Shown here: positions 6,710 to 14,936 of the stretch, in pieces | How the letters are laid out: each line of letters opens with the position of its first letter | Numbering within the stretch: position 1 is the stretch's first letter | Origin: Fumia xinanensis | Lineage (GTDB): Bacteria > Bacillota > Clostridia > Oscillospirales > Ruminococcaceae | DNA length: 64,000 nucleotides | NCBI RefSeq assembly: GCF_014384905.1 | Contig: NZ_JACRSV010000004.1 | Location: 1-64,000, forward strand | Reading direction: 5' to 3' | Program-made: the position numbers and the translations under genes | Notes under the pieces: generated by a model | The model's input: only the letters and a program-made list of their open reading frames with translations | Database searches by the model: none | What the model was told of the DNA's origin: nothing

Positions 6710-9085
6710 CTATTTCAATTCGGCGATGGTGACGCCCGCTTCTCCTTCGCCGAAGACGCCTAGGCGGAAGGTGCGGATGCACTTATGCTGTTTTAAATGC
6801 TGCTGTACTGCGGCGCGGAGGGCGCCGGTGCCTTTTCCGTGGATAATGGTGATCTGATGGAGGTTTGACAGCACAGCATTGTCAATGAAGCCATCCAAAT
6901 CCATCAGCGCTTCTTCCACTGTCATGCCCCGCAAATCGCATTCCGATTTGGCGTTTCTTTGAGCGGTGCCCCGGGAGGGCTTGATGGTAGAACCGCCGAA
7001 TTTGACTTTCGGCTTTTTGTCCAGAAGCCGGAGATTCGATTGGTTCACCTTGGTTTTCATAATTCCCGCCTGCACCAGCACATTTCCCGCCTTGTCGGCG
7101 GCTTTAATGACGGTGCCTTCCTTGTCGATGTCAAAGATAAGAACTTCATCTCCGGGCTTCAGGGGGCGGGGCAGGGTATAGCTGATGTTTTCCCGCTTTG
7201 CGATGGGGTTTGCCGCGTCATGGATTTTGTCCAGTCGGTTTTTGAGCCCCGACCGGGCGGCCAAGGTTTTGGCGGAGAAATCCGCCTTGTCTTTCTGCCG
7301 GCGCAGCTCATTTAATTCGTCCATCAAGGCATCGGCTTGGGCCCGCACGTCGGAGACGATTTTCATGGCCTGATTTTTGGCCTTTTCCACCTCTTTTGCC
7401 TTTTCCGCGGAGAGGCGTTCCTTATGCTCCCGGACTTCCTGCCGGGTACGTTCGATCTCTCTGTTTTTCTCCTCCAGCTGGCGGGTCAGGGACTCGTATT
7501 CGTGGCGGGATTCCTCCAAGGTGTCGATAACGTCCTCAAACCGCTTGTTTTCGCTCTGGACGAGGGATTTTGCATGGTCGATGATGTCTTCCGAAAGCCC
7601 CAGCCGCTGAGAGATGGCGAAGGCGTTGGAGCGCCCGGGCACGCCGATCAAAAGCCGGTAGGTGGGACGGAGGCTTTCCACATCGAACTCGCAGCAGGCG
7701 TTTTCCACACCTTCGGTCTGCAAAGCGTACATTTTCAGTTCCGCGTAGTGGGTGGTGGCAGCGATTTTGGAGCCTTTGGCTTTCAATGTTTCGAGGATGG
7801 AGGTAGCGAGGGCCGCGCCTTCCACCGGGTCGGTGCCGGAGCCCAATTCGTCCACCAGGACGAGGGAACGGTAGTCGGCCTTGCCCAAGATAGAGATGAT
7901 GTTTGTCATATGGGCCGAGAAGGTGGAGAGGGACTGTTCGATGCTCTGCTCGTCGCCGATGTCCACTAAAATTTCGTCAAAAACCGAAATAGTGGAGTTG
8001 TCGGCTACGGGAATCAACAGCCCGCACATGGTCATCAGAGTGAGAAGCCCCAGCGTTTTTAATGTGACGGTTTTACCGCCGGTATTGGGACCGGTGATGA
8101 CGAGGCAGGAAAAATCCTCCCCCAGATACACGTCGATGGGGACGACCTTTTTGGGGTCGATGAGGGGGTGTCGTGCCTTCCTCAGATGGATGACGCCGTT
8201 GTCGACGATTTTCGGAGCCTGGGCGTTCATCCGGGAGGCCAGAGTGCTTTTGCAGAACAAAATATTCAGGTCGATGATTTCACGGAACAGAATGGAAATG
8301 TCCTCGCTGCAATCGGCGCAGTGGGCGGAGAGTTCCGCCAGAATCCGCTCGATTTCGGCCTGCTCTTTGGATTGTAGAACGCGGATTTCGTTGTTGGCTT
8401 CCACGACGCTTGCGGGCTCGATAAAATAAGTGGAGCCGCTGGCAGAGGTGTCGTGGACAAGGCCGCCCACCTCGTTTTTATACTCCGCTTTGACCGGGAT
8501 GACAAACCGGCCGTCCCGGGTGGTGATGATGTTGTCCTGGAGGTATTTCTGGTAGGTGCTGGAGCGAATCATCTGCTCCATTTTGTCCCGGGCTTTTAGT
8601 TCCGTCTGCCGGATTTTGCGGCGGATGGCGGAAAGCTCTGGGGAGGCATTGTCGTCGATTTCCTCTTCGCTGACAATGGCGGAGGAGATTTCCCGCATAA
8701 GGGAGTTGTTTTGATAGATGGAAAAAAGCTGCTCGGTGATGGAGTTTTCTTCGTTAGGGAACTGGTTGGACCACTGGGCGAGCAGTTTTCCCTGTCGAAG
8801 GATCGCTTCGATGTTTAAAAGCTCCTTGGGGGAGAGTACGCCGCCCGCTTCGGCGATTTTGAGCCGTGCCGCCGGATTGCGCACCCGCACAAAGGAGGGA
8901 GTGCCAAAGCGGACGGTGAGCTGAAAGGCGTCGTTTGTCCGCTGCACTTCCCGCCGGACGTCGTCTATGTCGGTCATGGGCTCGATGGCCATGGCTGCGT
9001 CCCGCGCGTCGTCGCAGCAGGTGAGTTCCGCCAGCATGGACAGGATTTTGTCCAGTTCCAGCGTTTTACTGTATTTCTCGTTCAT
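6710..9085 (-). CDS. mutS2: Endonuclease/ribosome-rescue ATPase MutS2
   Basis: A 791-residue cytoplasmic ATPase of the MutS2 (RqcU) family. Family members act on branched DNA and, in Bacillus, split collided ribosomes. The MutS-like core and lever occupy roughly residues 1-310. Walker A GPNTGGKT is near residue 331 and Walker B LVDELGSGTDP follows near 410. A long charged coiled coil runs at about residues 510-620. The Smr nuclease domain at 716-791 starts with DLRGMTVEEA and contains IIHGKGTGALR. It lacks the N-terminal mismatch-binding domain of MutS1, as expected. It lies 18 bases after recO and ends at a bidirectional terminator. Length is normal. Confidence 0.95.
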   Translation of the reverse strand: MNEKYSKTLELDKILSMLAELTCCDDARDAAMAIEPMTDIDDVRREVQRTNDAFQLTVRFGTPSFVRVRNPAARLKIAEAGGVLSPKELLNIEAILRQGKLLAQWSNQFPNEENSITEQLFSIYQNNSLMREISSAIVSEEEIDDNASPELSAIRRKIRQTELKARDKMEQMIRSSTYQKYLQDNIITTRDGRFVIPVKAEYKNEVGGLVHDTSASGSTYFIEPASVVEANNEIRVLQSKEQAEIERILAELSAHCADCSEDISILFREIIDLNILFCKSTLASRMNAQAPKIVDNGVIHLRKARHPLIDPKKVVPIDVYLGEDFSCLVITGPNTGGKTVTLKTLGLLTLMTMCGLLIPVADNSTISVFDEILVDIGDEQSIEQSLSTFSAHMTNIISILGKADYRSLVLVDELGSGTDPVEGAALATSILETLKAKGSKIAATTHYAELKMYALQTEGVENACCEFDVESLRPTYRLLIGVPGRSNAFAISQRLGLSEDIIDHAKSLVQSENKRFEDVIDTLEESRHEYESLTRQLEEKNREIERTRQEVREHKERLSAEKAKEVEKAKNQAMKIVSDVRAQADALMDELNELRRQKDKADFSAKTLAARSGLKNRLDKIHDAANPIAKRENISYTLPRPLKPGDEVLIFDIDKEGTVIKAADKAGNVLVQAGIMKTKVNQSNLRLLDKKPKVKFGGSTIKPSRGTAQRNAKSECDLRGMTVEEALMDLDGFIDNAVLSNLHQITIIHGKGTGALRAAVQQHLKQHKCIRTFRLGVFGEGEAGVTIAELK

Positions 9086-9103
9086 GGTAATTCCTCAATA
9101 TGG

Positions 9104-9856
9104 TCAGATGGTTATACTTTTATAAAATTCCAGCGATTTAAATTTACCCCCCGCGTGGCAGAGAGTAAAAGCCTCGCTCACCGCCTCCAGCAGTTTTTCG
9201 CTGTCGGGGGTCAGCTGGAACGCAAAAAGCTGCCGGCTGTCCGCGTTAAGAATGTATTCCATGGCCTTACGGACGGCTGCCGGCAGGATGATTTTTAATT
9301 TGTCATAGGGATGCTTTTGCAGGCAATTACCGCAGATGACCCTGCCGTCCACCGGGAGAAAGTAAACCTCCTCCAGCCCCTCTTCGCCGCAGATACAGCA
9401 GTTATGAAGGTTGGGGGCAAATCCCGACAGGGAAAGCAGCCGCAGCTCATAAACCGGCTTTAAAAAGTTGGGTGTGCGCTTTCTTTTTTCCAGCAGGTAG
9501 AGGGTGTTGAGAAGCAGACGGAGGATTTCGCCGCCATTGTCCTCAGAAGGGAGGACAAAACGGGTGAGCTCACAGAAATAACCGGCTAAGGAAAGGTTTA
9601 CAAGGTCTTCCCGCAGCCCGTAAAAGTTATTTTCCAAATCGGCGGAGTTTACTATGTAGCCGCTTTTGCCTTTAAAGAGGCAAAAGTCGTTGTATGCCAG
9701 CACTTCCGCCGCAGCCGAAAGCTTGGAGCGGGCACCCGATACGTTGCGGGCGATGGCGTCCACCAGGCCGAAATCAGAAGTGAGAAGGGTCAATCTTTTG
9801 TCCTGTGAACTGAGAGGCGTCTGTGCCAAAACGATTCCGTGGGTTTTGACTATCAA
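9104..9856 (-). CDS. recO: DNA repair protein RecO
   Basis: A recombination mediator that loads RecA with RecR. It has an N-terminal OB fold (IVKTHGIVLAQTP, LTLLTSDFGLVDAIARN) followed by a helical part with a zinc site (CCICG, then CGNC). I place the start at TTG 9856. It has GGGGAGGG eight bases upstream and gives the usual family N-terminus (IVKTxGIV); an in-frame ATG at 9874 has no ribosome binding site. The coding region overlaps the end of the yqzL-like gene by 83 bases. Length from the TTG is 250 residues, normal for RecO. The order era, yqzL, recO is common in Firmicutes. Confidence 0.9.
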   Translation of the reverse strand: MIVKTHGIVLAQTPLSSQDKRLTLLTSDFGLVDAIARNVSGARSKLSAAAEVLAYNDFCLFKGKSGYIVNSADLENNFYGLREDLVNLSLAGYFCELTRFVLPSEDNGGEILRLLLNTLYLLEKRKRTPNFLKPVYELRLLSLSGFAPNLHNCCICGEEGLEEVYFLPVDGRVICGNCLQKHPYDKLKIILPAAVRKAMEYILNADSRQLFAFQLTPDSEKLLEAVSEAFTLCHAGGKFKSLEFYKSITI

Positions 9857-9971
9857 AGGTTTTTCCCTCCCCATAAGAAACGTTGGCCAGATTTTTGAAA
9901 AGGAGATAGTCCGAAACTTTACCGGTTTTTTCGAATTGCTGCCACGCGGAGCTTGCTTTCAGGTCATCCAT
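9774..9971 (-). CDS. yqzL: YqzL-family small protein
   Basis: A 65-residue protein starting at ATG 9971 with GGAGG seven bases upstream. The N-terminal half (SSAWQQFEKTGKVSDYLLF) is the short conserved core of YqzL-like proteins, found in front of recO in many Firmicutes. The biochemical role is unknown. The rest (KNLANVSYGEGKTFDS and onward) is longer than in the 47-residue Bacillus protein and overlaps the start of recO in another frame. That tail may be poorly constrained. Confidence 0.7.
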   Translation of the reverse strand: MDDLKASSAWQQFEKTGKVSDYLLFKNLANVSYGEGKTFDSQNPRNRFGTDASQFTGQKIDPSHF

Positions 9972-10100
9972 GTTGTTTCCTCCCTCATCCCTGCTGTAAT
10001 ACGAATTTGTATTATCATTTTCTACGGTTTGAGGGAAAATATAGGTGGAAAAAGTTTGCAAGGTAAGGCTTTTTCCAGGTATTACCGGTTTCTCCCAACC

Positions 10101-10997
10101 TTATCCTTCGAATTTCAGGCCCAGAGAGCGGATGATGTTTTCGTTGTTGCGCCAGTCGTCCCGCACCTTGACCCAGCATTTCAGATTGATTTTGACATCT
10201 AAAAATTCTTCTAAATCGGCTCTCGCTTCCGACGCGATTTTTTTGAGCATGGAACCGCCCTTGCCGATGATCATGCCTTTGTGGCTGTCTTTTTCGCAGT
10301 AGATGTTGGCTTCAATGTCCAAAATACCGCCTTCTTCCCGTTCCCTCATTTTTTCGATGGAAACAGCGGTGCCGTGGGGAATTTCATCCCGCATATTGCG
10401 AAGAATTTTTTCCCGGATGACTTCGCCGGCGATGACCCGTTCCGGCTGATCGGTCAGGGTATCGTCGGGGAAGTAGTGGGGTCCTTCCGGCGTGTGGGCG
10501 GAGAGTTCCTCCATCACGGTGTCGAGGCCGCTTTTTTCGGTGACACTGATGGGGATGACCGCCTCAAAATCGTATAAATCCTGGAGTTCGCCGATGCGGA
10601 CGAGAATGTCGTCCGGCTCCACCAGGTCGATTTTGTTGATGACGAGAAAAACGAGGAGCTTCCGCTGCTTGAAGGTCTCGATAAGCTTTAGCTCTTCCTC
10701 GTTCATTTTTCCTTTGGGTTCAACGACAAACAAGACTAAATCTACATCGCCGATGCTGTTGGTCACGACATTGTTCATATGGCCGCTGAGCTTTGTTTTG
10801 GCTTTGTGAAAGCCGGGGGTGTCGAGAAAAACCAGCTGCAACTCCCCTTCGGTGAGCACGCCGGTGATCCGGGTGCGGGTGGTCTGGGGCTTTGAAGAGA
10901 CGATGGCGATTTTTTCGCCTAGGAGGGCGTTTAAGAGGGAAGATTTCCCTACGTTTGCTTTGCCGACGATGGCAACGAATGCGGATTTTGTATTCAT
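10101..10997 (-). CDS. era: GTPase Era
   Basis: A 298-residue ribosome-assembly GTPase that binds 16S rRNA near its 3' end. G1 GKANVGKSSLLN lies at about residues 13-24, G2 around TTRTRITGV, G3 DTPGFH, G4 NKID and G5 SVTEKSG. The C-terminal KH domain (from about residue 205) contains KGMIIGKGGSMLKKIA. The ribosome binding site is AAAAGGA before ATG 10997. It lies 15 bases after dgkA in the phoH-to-mutS2 operon. All key residues are present. Confidence 0.96.
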   Translation of the reverse strand: MNTKSAFVAIVGKANVGKSSLLNALLGEKIAIVSSKPQTTRTRITGVLTEGELQLVFLDTPGFHKAKTKLSGHMNNVVTNSIGDVDLVLFVVEPKGKMNEEELKLIETFKQRKLLVFLVINKIDLVEPDDILVRIGELQDLYDFEAVIPISVTEKSGLDTVMEELSAHTPEGPHYFPDDTLTDQPERVIAGEVIREKILRNMRDEIPHGTAVSIEKMREREEGGILDIEANIYCEKDSHKGMIIGKGGSMLKKIASEARADLEEFLDVKINLKCWVKVRDDWRNNENIIRSLGLKFEG

Positions 10998-11012
10998 ATA
11001 AAATTCCTTTTC

Positions 11013-11498
11013 TTATTTTTGACGAAAGAGATGATTGCCCCAAAAGGCGAACAGAACCCCCGCTCCAGCGAGCAGGATGAAGGCGATCAGCAGATGGGGC
11101 GTCGTGAGGATGGCCCACAACGTGTCCGGAAGCTTCGGAAAGTGCAGAAACAGGCTCAGCCCGATGAGGATGGCGGTAACTGCCGCCACCAGAACCGCTC
11201 CTGCCGCTACGTCCTTACCGATTTTCGCCAAATTATGGTAGGATGGCATCTCTAAGTTGATGACCACTTCAATGCCGGTGTTGAACATCTCCGCCACGAT
11301 GACGAAACCGATGGCGAAAAAGAGCATTCCGTACTCCACGGTCGAAAGTCCGTACACGAAAGAAAACGCAGCAATACATACTGCTGCGCTGATGTGGATG
11401 CGCATATTTCTCTCGTTTTTAACGCAGAAACGAATTCCCCGAAGGGCGTACAAAAAGCTTTTGAGCAGCGCGCGGCGCTGTTCTTCTAATTTATTCAT
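11013..11498 (-). CDS. dgkA: Diacylglycerol/undecaprenol kinase family membrane protein
   Basis: A 161-residue membrane kinase of the prokaryotic DgkA family; in Gram-positives the usual substrate is undecaprenol. The N-terminal amphipathic segment KSFLYALRGIRFCVKNERN and the active-site region EMFNTGIEVVINL, followed by KIGKDVAAGAVLVAA, are diagnostic. Three core helices are visible plus an extra hydrophobic C-terminal helix (LLIAFILLAGAGVLFAFW). That makes it longer than the 123-residue Bacillus protein. It overlaps ybeY by 8 bases, so the two genes are probably translated together. Confidence 0.9.
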   Translation of the reverse strand: MNKLEEQRRALLKSFLYALRGIRFCVKNERNMRIHISAAVCIAAFSFVYGLSTVEYGMLFFAIGFVIVAEMFNTGIEVVINLEMPSYHNLAKIGKDVAAGAVLVAAVTAILIGLSLFLHFPKLPDTLWAILTTPHLLIAFILLAGAGVLFAFWGNHLFRQK

Positions 11499-11994
11499 TT
11501 TCGAGTACGTAGCTGGCTCCTCTGGGAATGCCCAGCATCGTCAGGACAGTTTCCTCTTTTTCCCGCATGCGCACGGCTTCTACGCCGCCGTTTTCGTGGT
11601 CATATCCCAGTAGGTGGAACATGGAGTGAACCGTCAAAAAGCCGATTTCCCGCTGGAGGCTGTGGCCATAAAAATCGGCCTGCTCCACTGCTTTCGGAAG
11701 CGAAATGACGATGTCACCCAGCAAAAGGGCGCCGGTTTCCTCATTGCGATCGTATTTGCCGTTCTCACCCAAGGGGAAAGACAATACGTCAGTGGGCATA
11801 TCCTTGCTGCGGTATTTGGCGTTCAGTTCCTGGATTTCCTTATTGTCCACAAAGGAAACGGCAATTTCCGCGTCCTCGGTGAACTGTTCTTCTTTGAGAG
11901 CTGCATTGCAGCAGCGTCTGACCAGCAGACGAATCCCCGTGGGTATCTTAACCTCGTTCTGTCGATTGGAAATCACAACTTTAACCTTATTCAT
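11491..11994 (-). CDS. ybeY: rRNA maturation endoribonuclease YbeY
   Basis: A 167-residue metalloprotein involved in 16S rRNA maturation and ribosome quality control. The zinc-binding motif reads HSMFHLLGYDH, matching the family H-x3-H-x5-H pattern with S for the usual G. The segment PTDVLSFPL is also conserved. Start chosen at ATG 11994 (MNKVKVVISN); an upstream in-frame ATG at 12018 exists but falls within the phoH end and its GAGGAGG ribosome binding site. The gene overlaps phoH by 8 bases. Confidence 0.93.
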   Translation of the reverse strand: MNKVKVVISNRQNEVKIPTGIRLLVRRCCNAALKEEQFTEDAEIAVSFVDNKEIQELNAKYRSKDMPTDVLSFPLGENGKYDRNEETGALLLGDIVISLPKAVEQADFYGHSLQREIGFLTVHSMFHLLGYDHENGGVEAVRMREKEETVLTMLGIPRGASYVLENE

Positions 11995-12961
11995 GGCGTC
12001 TGATTTTGCCCTCCTCATAATATTTGTCGTAAGCCTTTACGATGTCCTGGACAAGTTTATGCCGGACGACATCCTTGTCGGTAAACCGAACCATGCCGAT
12101 GTCGTCGATATTTCTGAGCACTTTCATGGCTTCTAAAAGGCCTGATTTTTTGTTGTCCGGCAGGTCGATCTGGGTCACGTCGCCGGTGATAATGATTTTG
12201 GAACCGAAGCCCAGTCGGGTCAGAAACATCTTCATCTGTTCCCGGGTGGTGTTTTGAGCCTCGTCTAAGATGATGAAGGATTCGTCCAGTGTCCGTCCGC
12301 GCATGTAGGCGAGAGGCGCTACTTCGATGTTGCCCCGTTCCTGGTATTTTAAAAAGTTTTCCGCTCCCAGAAAATCAAAAAGGGCATCATATAGAGGGCG
12401 GAGATACGGATCTACCTTATTCTGCAGATCGCCGGGCAAAAAGCCCAGCTTTTCTCCCGCTTCCACCGCCGGGCGGGTGAGGATGATCCGCTCCACCGTT
12501 CCAGCGCGAAAGGCCTTGACGGCCATAGCAACAGCCAAATAGGTTTTGCCGGTACCAGCGGGACCGACGCCCAGGGTGATGGTGTTGTTTTGAATCAACT
12601 GGATATATTTTTTCTGTCCCACTGTTTTGGGGTAGACAGGTTTCCCCTTCTGGGTGATGCAGATGCAATCATTACCCAGTTCCTTAAGCTGTCCCGCTGC
12701 GCCCTCTTCGGTCATCGAAACGGCATAACGCACGTTTAGTTCGTCGATGTCCTTTCCACCGGCGATGAGGGTGAGAAGGCTTTCGATGGCCTTCTGGCAG
12801 CGGACGGTATCTTCCTCTTCTCCGAGGATTTTTACCTCTAGGTCGCGGATGACAATTTCTACGCCGTATTCTTTTTTGAGGACATACAGGTTCTTGTCGT
12901 AATTGCCGCAGAGCTGGGCCACCTGTTCTGCGTTTTGTAATGTGATTATTTTCTCAGCCAA
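11987..12961 (-). CDS. phoH: PhoH-like ATPase
   Basis: A 324-residue PhoH/YbeZ-type P-loop ATPase, a usual partner of YbeY with a predicted RNA-related role. The N-terminal KH-like segment (about residues 1-90) includes EEDTVRCQKAIESLLTLI. Walker A GPAGTGKTYLA is near residue 133 and the Walker B/DEAQ region IILDEAQNTT near 230. The length is typical. It opens the run phoH-ybeY-dgkA-era. Upstream is a 220-base AT-rich gap with a TATAAT at about 13063-13068 on this strand but no good -35. Confidence 0.94.
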   Translation of the reverse strand: MAEKIITLQNAEQVAQLCGNYDKNLYVLKKEYGVEIVIRDLEVKILGEEEDTVRCQKAIESLLTLIAGGKDIDELNVRYAVSMTEEGAAGQLKELGNDCICITQKGKPVYPKTVGQKKYIQLIQNNTITLGVGPAGTGKTYLAVAMAVKAFRAGTVERIILTRPAVEAGEKLGFLPGDLQNKVDPYLRPLYDALFDFLGAENFLKYQERGNIEVAPLAYMRGRTLDESFIILDEAQNTTREQMKMFLTRLGFGSKIIITGDVTQIDLPDNKKSGLLEAMKVLRNIDDIGMVRFTDKDVVRHKLVQDIVKAYDKYYEEGKIRRHE

Positions 12962-13182
12962 TCTTTCCTGTCCTTCCGTTAATCATTTTTTTCAATATTC
13001 CAATTTTCGACAGAATAACAGCTAATTTTTGTAGCTTAACTTAAATATTCTACAATTATTAGTATTATAACATAAAAATTGCGCTTTGTATCTATGCGAA
13101 TTATACAAAATTTTTTAGTCCGATTGGGGCTTTCGATAATTGTTTCACCAATACAATTTTAGTTTACCCAAAATGCAGATAT

Positions 13183-14370
13183 TTACGGATTTCGGGGAAT
13201 GTCGGGGTCTACATCGGCCTGGATTTTTTGCGGGATGGCGATGTCTTCGAGGCACTGGTAATGGACTTCCGCTCGGAAGAGGTCGCCGTCCAGGGAAGCG
13301 GACACTTCTTTTGAAAGAATCTCGGCGTTCTTCAGCTCTTCCTGCTCATAGATTTCGATATTTTTTTCAATGAGCTCCAACGCCTGTTCTTCGGTAAAGT
13401 TGACAGGTTTTACCTCATAGAAAGAGATGGTCTCGGTTTCCAGCCCGATGGGCAGGGGAACGCCGAAAAACCGCAGGGTATCCATCTCTTTTTTGGAATC
13501 ATGGGGCGCGTTGATGGATGTGGCGATAAAAAGAGGCAGTTTTTTTCCACAGATGTCGATACGGTAGCGTTTTTTCTCTTTTCCGGTATAGTTTTTTTCC
13601 TCCTGGTTTAGGGCAACGGAGAACTCCTTTGTAAAATTTGTTTGAGCTAAAATTTTCGCCGAGGCGTGATGGTAGGTGGTTTTGCCGTCGGCGCTTTCCA
13701 CTACGCCGCTGACCAGAAGGTCCCCTTCATAGACCACATCTCCAAGTTTCACCATTTTTTGCCCGGAGTAGACTTCGGTTTCCGCGATCTGCGCGGTTTT
13801 GGAGGACACAATGTTGCAGGGCTCGTCGCCGGGGATGATAAAGGGCTTGGGCGACTCTTCGCTGAGTTCGATTTCCACCCGGCTGCCGATGCGGTTTAGG
13901 GAGAGAAAGGATAGAGTAGGGAGATCACCCAGCATGTCGAGTTCGATTTTCTCCAAGTCGGCCTTGGGAAGGAAAAGCCCTTTTTTGAGGCCGTATTTTT
14001 CCGCGGTGGCGAGAATGTGGGTGTCGGTGATCTGATCGTTTCCCGAAACGTCGATGGCCCACACGAAACATTGGAGAAACATCAATACCCCCACTGCTGC
14101 TGCCACGCCGATGAAAAGCCCCAACCGCTTGCGGTAGCGGTAGATGAGAAAGGGAATGCCGATTTTTTTTTCAATCCGCAGGCGGACGCCGACGCTTTTT
14201 CCCAAAGAGCTGGCCTGTTTGTATTCCCGGGGGGAGAGATAACCCCGGCAGGTGCTGCCGCTTTTCTCAAAATGCTTGACGTTGAGGCCGTTAGACCGGC
14301 AGAGGGATAAAAAGCGGCCCACCTCGTCGCCTTCCGCCTGAAAGAGAACTGTTCCAATCCATTTTAACAT
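13183..14370 (-). CDS. yqfD: Sporulation protein YqfD
   Basis: A 395-residue protein of the YqfD family, required for sporulation in bacilli by an unknown mechanism. It has a cytoplasmic N-terminus (WIGTVLFQAEGDEVGRFLSL), one membrane helix near residues 88-108 (LGLFIGVAAAVGVLMFLQCF) and a large external C-terminal part (VSGNDQITDTHILATAEKYG and beyond). In many Firmicutes yqfC directly precedes yqfD on the same strand. Here the yqfC-like gene is divergent, 230 bases away. The gap to phoH is about 220 bases, so yqfD may have its own end and phoH its own promoter. Confidence 0.9.
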   Translation of the reverse strand: MLKWIGTVLFQAEGDEVGRFLSLCRSNGLNVKHFEKSGSTCRGYLSPREYKQASSLGKSVGVRLRIEKKIGIPFLIYRYRKRLGLFIGVAAAVGVLMFLQCFVWAIDVSGNDQITDTHILATAEKYGLKKGLFLPKADLEKIELDMLGDLPTLSFLSLNRIGSRVEIELSEESPKPFIIPGDEPCNIVSSKTAQIAETEVYSGQKMVKLGDVVYEGDLLVSGVVESADGKTTYHHASAKILAQTNFTKEFSVALNQEEKNYTGKEKKRYRIDICGKKLPLFIATSINAPHDSKKEMDTLRFFGVPLPIGLETETISFYEVKPVNFTEEQALELIEKNIEIYEQEELKNAEILSKEVSASLDGDLFRAEVHYQCLEDIAIPQKIQADVDPDIPRNP

Positions 14371-14485
14371 GATAGCTCTGCCATCCTCTCTATATCATCT
14401 GCAAAAGTCGTTTATTTTCTACTGGATGTATATGCGTTTGCGCCGATGAATATAAATAGAAAACAGGTTTCGATGGGTAGGATTT

Positions 14486-14590
14486 GGCGTGAAAAATATT
14501 TTTCCACGCCTGCTTTTGGGCCATTTCCGCAGAAACGGCGGTAAATCAGCCCAATTTCCGCAAGAAAGGAGGCCTTTGCTGCGCAAAGGC
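14486..14590. repeat. Hairpin cluster in the yqfC leader (leader repeat, copy B)
   Basis: Hairpin GGCGTG/CACGCC with an inner A5/T5 stem (14486-14510). Then an outer stem TTGGGC/GCCCAA (14516-14521 with 14549-14554) enclosing CCGC/GCGG. Then the ribosome binding site AAAGGAGG (14565-14572). Last, a perfect 8-bp hairpin GCCTTTGC/GCAAAGGC (14572-14579 with 14583-14590), directly between the ribosome binding site and the start codons. The TTTTGGGC...GCCCAATT frame and AGAAAGGAG are shared with the potB-potC spacer. Confidence 0.6.
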
Positions 14591-14599
14591 ATGATGACA

Positions 14600-14917
14600 A
14601 TGAATAAAAAGCTTCCCCGCAACCGTCATGACGACGGCACAAAGTTTACTCCATCCCCCAAAAAGAAAAAATCTCTGTTTGACGCGTTTAAAGAACCGGT
14701 GGTACAGCTGGTTCTGGAGCCGCAGCTTCAGATTACCGGCAACAGCGAGCTTTATATCGAAGGGTGCAAGGCCATTCTCGAATATGACGATATGATGGTA
14801 AAACTGGTGGTCGGCAAAAAGGAACTGCTGATTACCGGCAAGGACCTTTCGGTATCCGGCTATACCGAATCTTCCATTACCGTCAAGGGTGCGTTTCAGA
14901 CGCTGGAATGGAATTAG
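14600..14917 (+). CDS. yqfC: Sporulation protein YqfC (YabP/YqfC family)
   Basis: A small beta-rich protein of the YabP/YqfC family, about 105 residues. The core ITGNSELYIEGCKAILEYDD followed by KKELLITGKDLSVSGY is characteristic. Members are linked to sporulation and usually work with YqfD. Three in-frame ATGs (14591, 14594, 14600) follow a strong AAAGGAGG that is 18-27 bases away. A perfect hairpin in between would bring the ribosome binding site to about nine bases from ATG 14600, so I chose that start. It is followed 19 bases later by ylbJ. Confidence 0.82.
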   Translation: MNKKLPRNRHDDGTKFTPSPKKKKSLFDAFKEPVVQLVLEPQLQITGNSELYIEGCKAILEYDDMMVKLVVGKKELLITGKDLSVSGYTESSITVKGAFQTLEWN

Positions 14918-14936
14918 CAAGGGAGGGCCTCATAGA

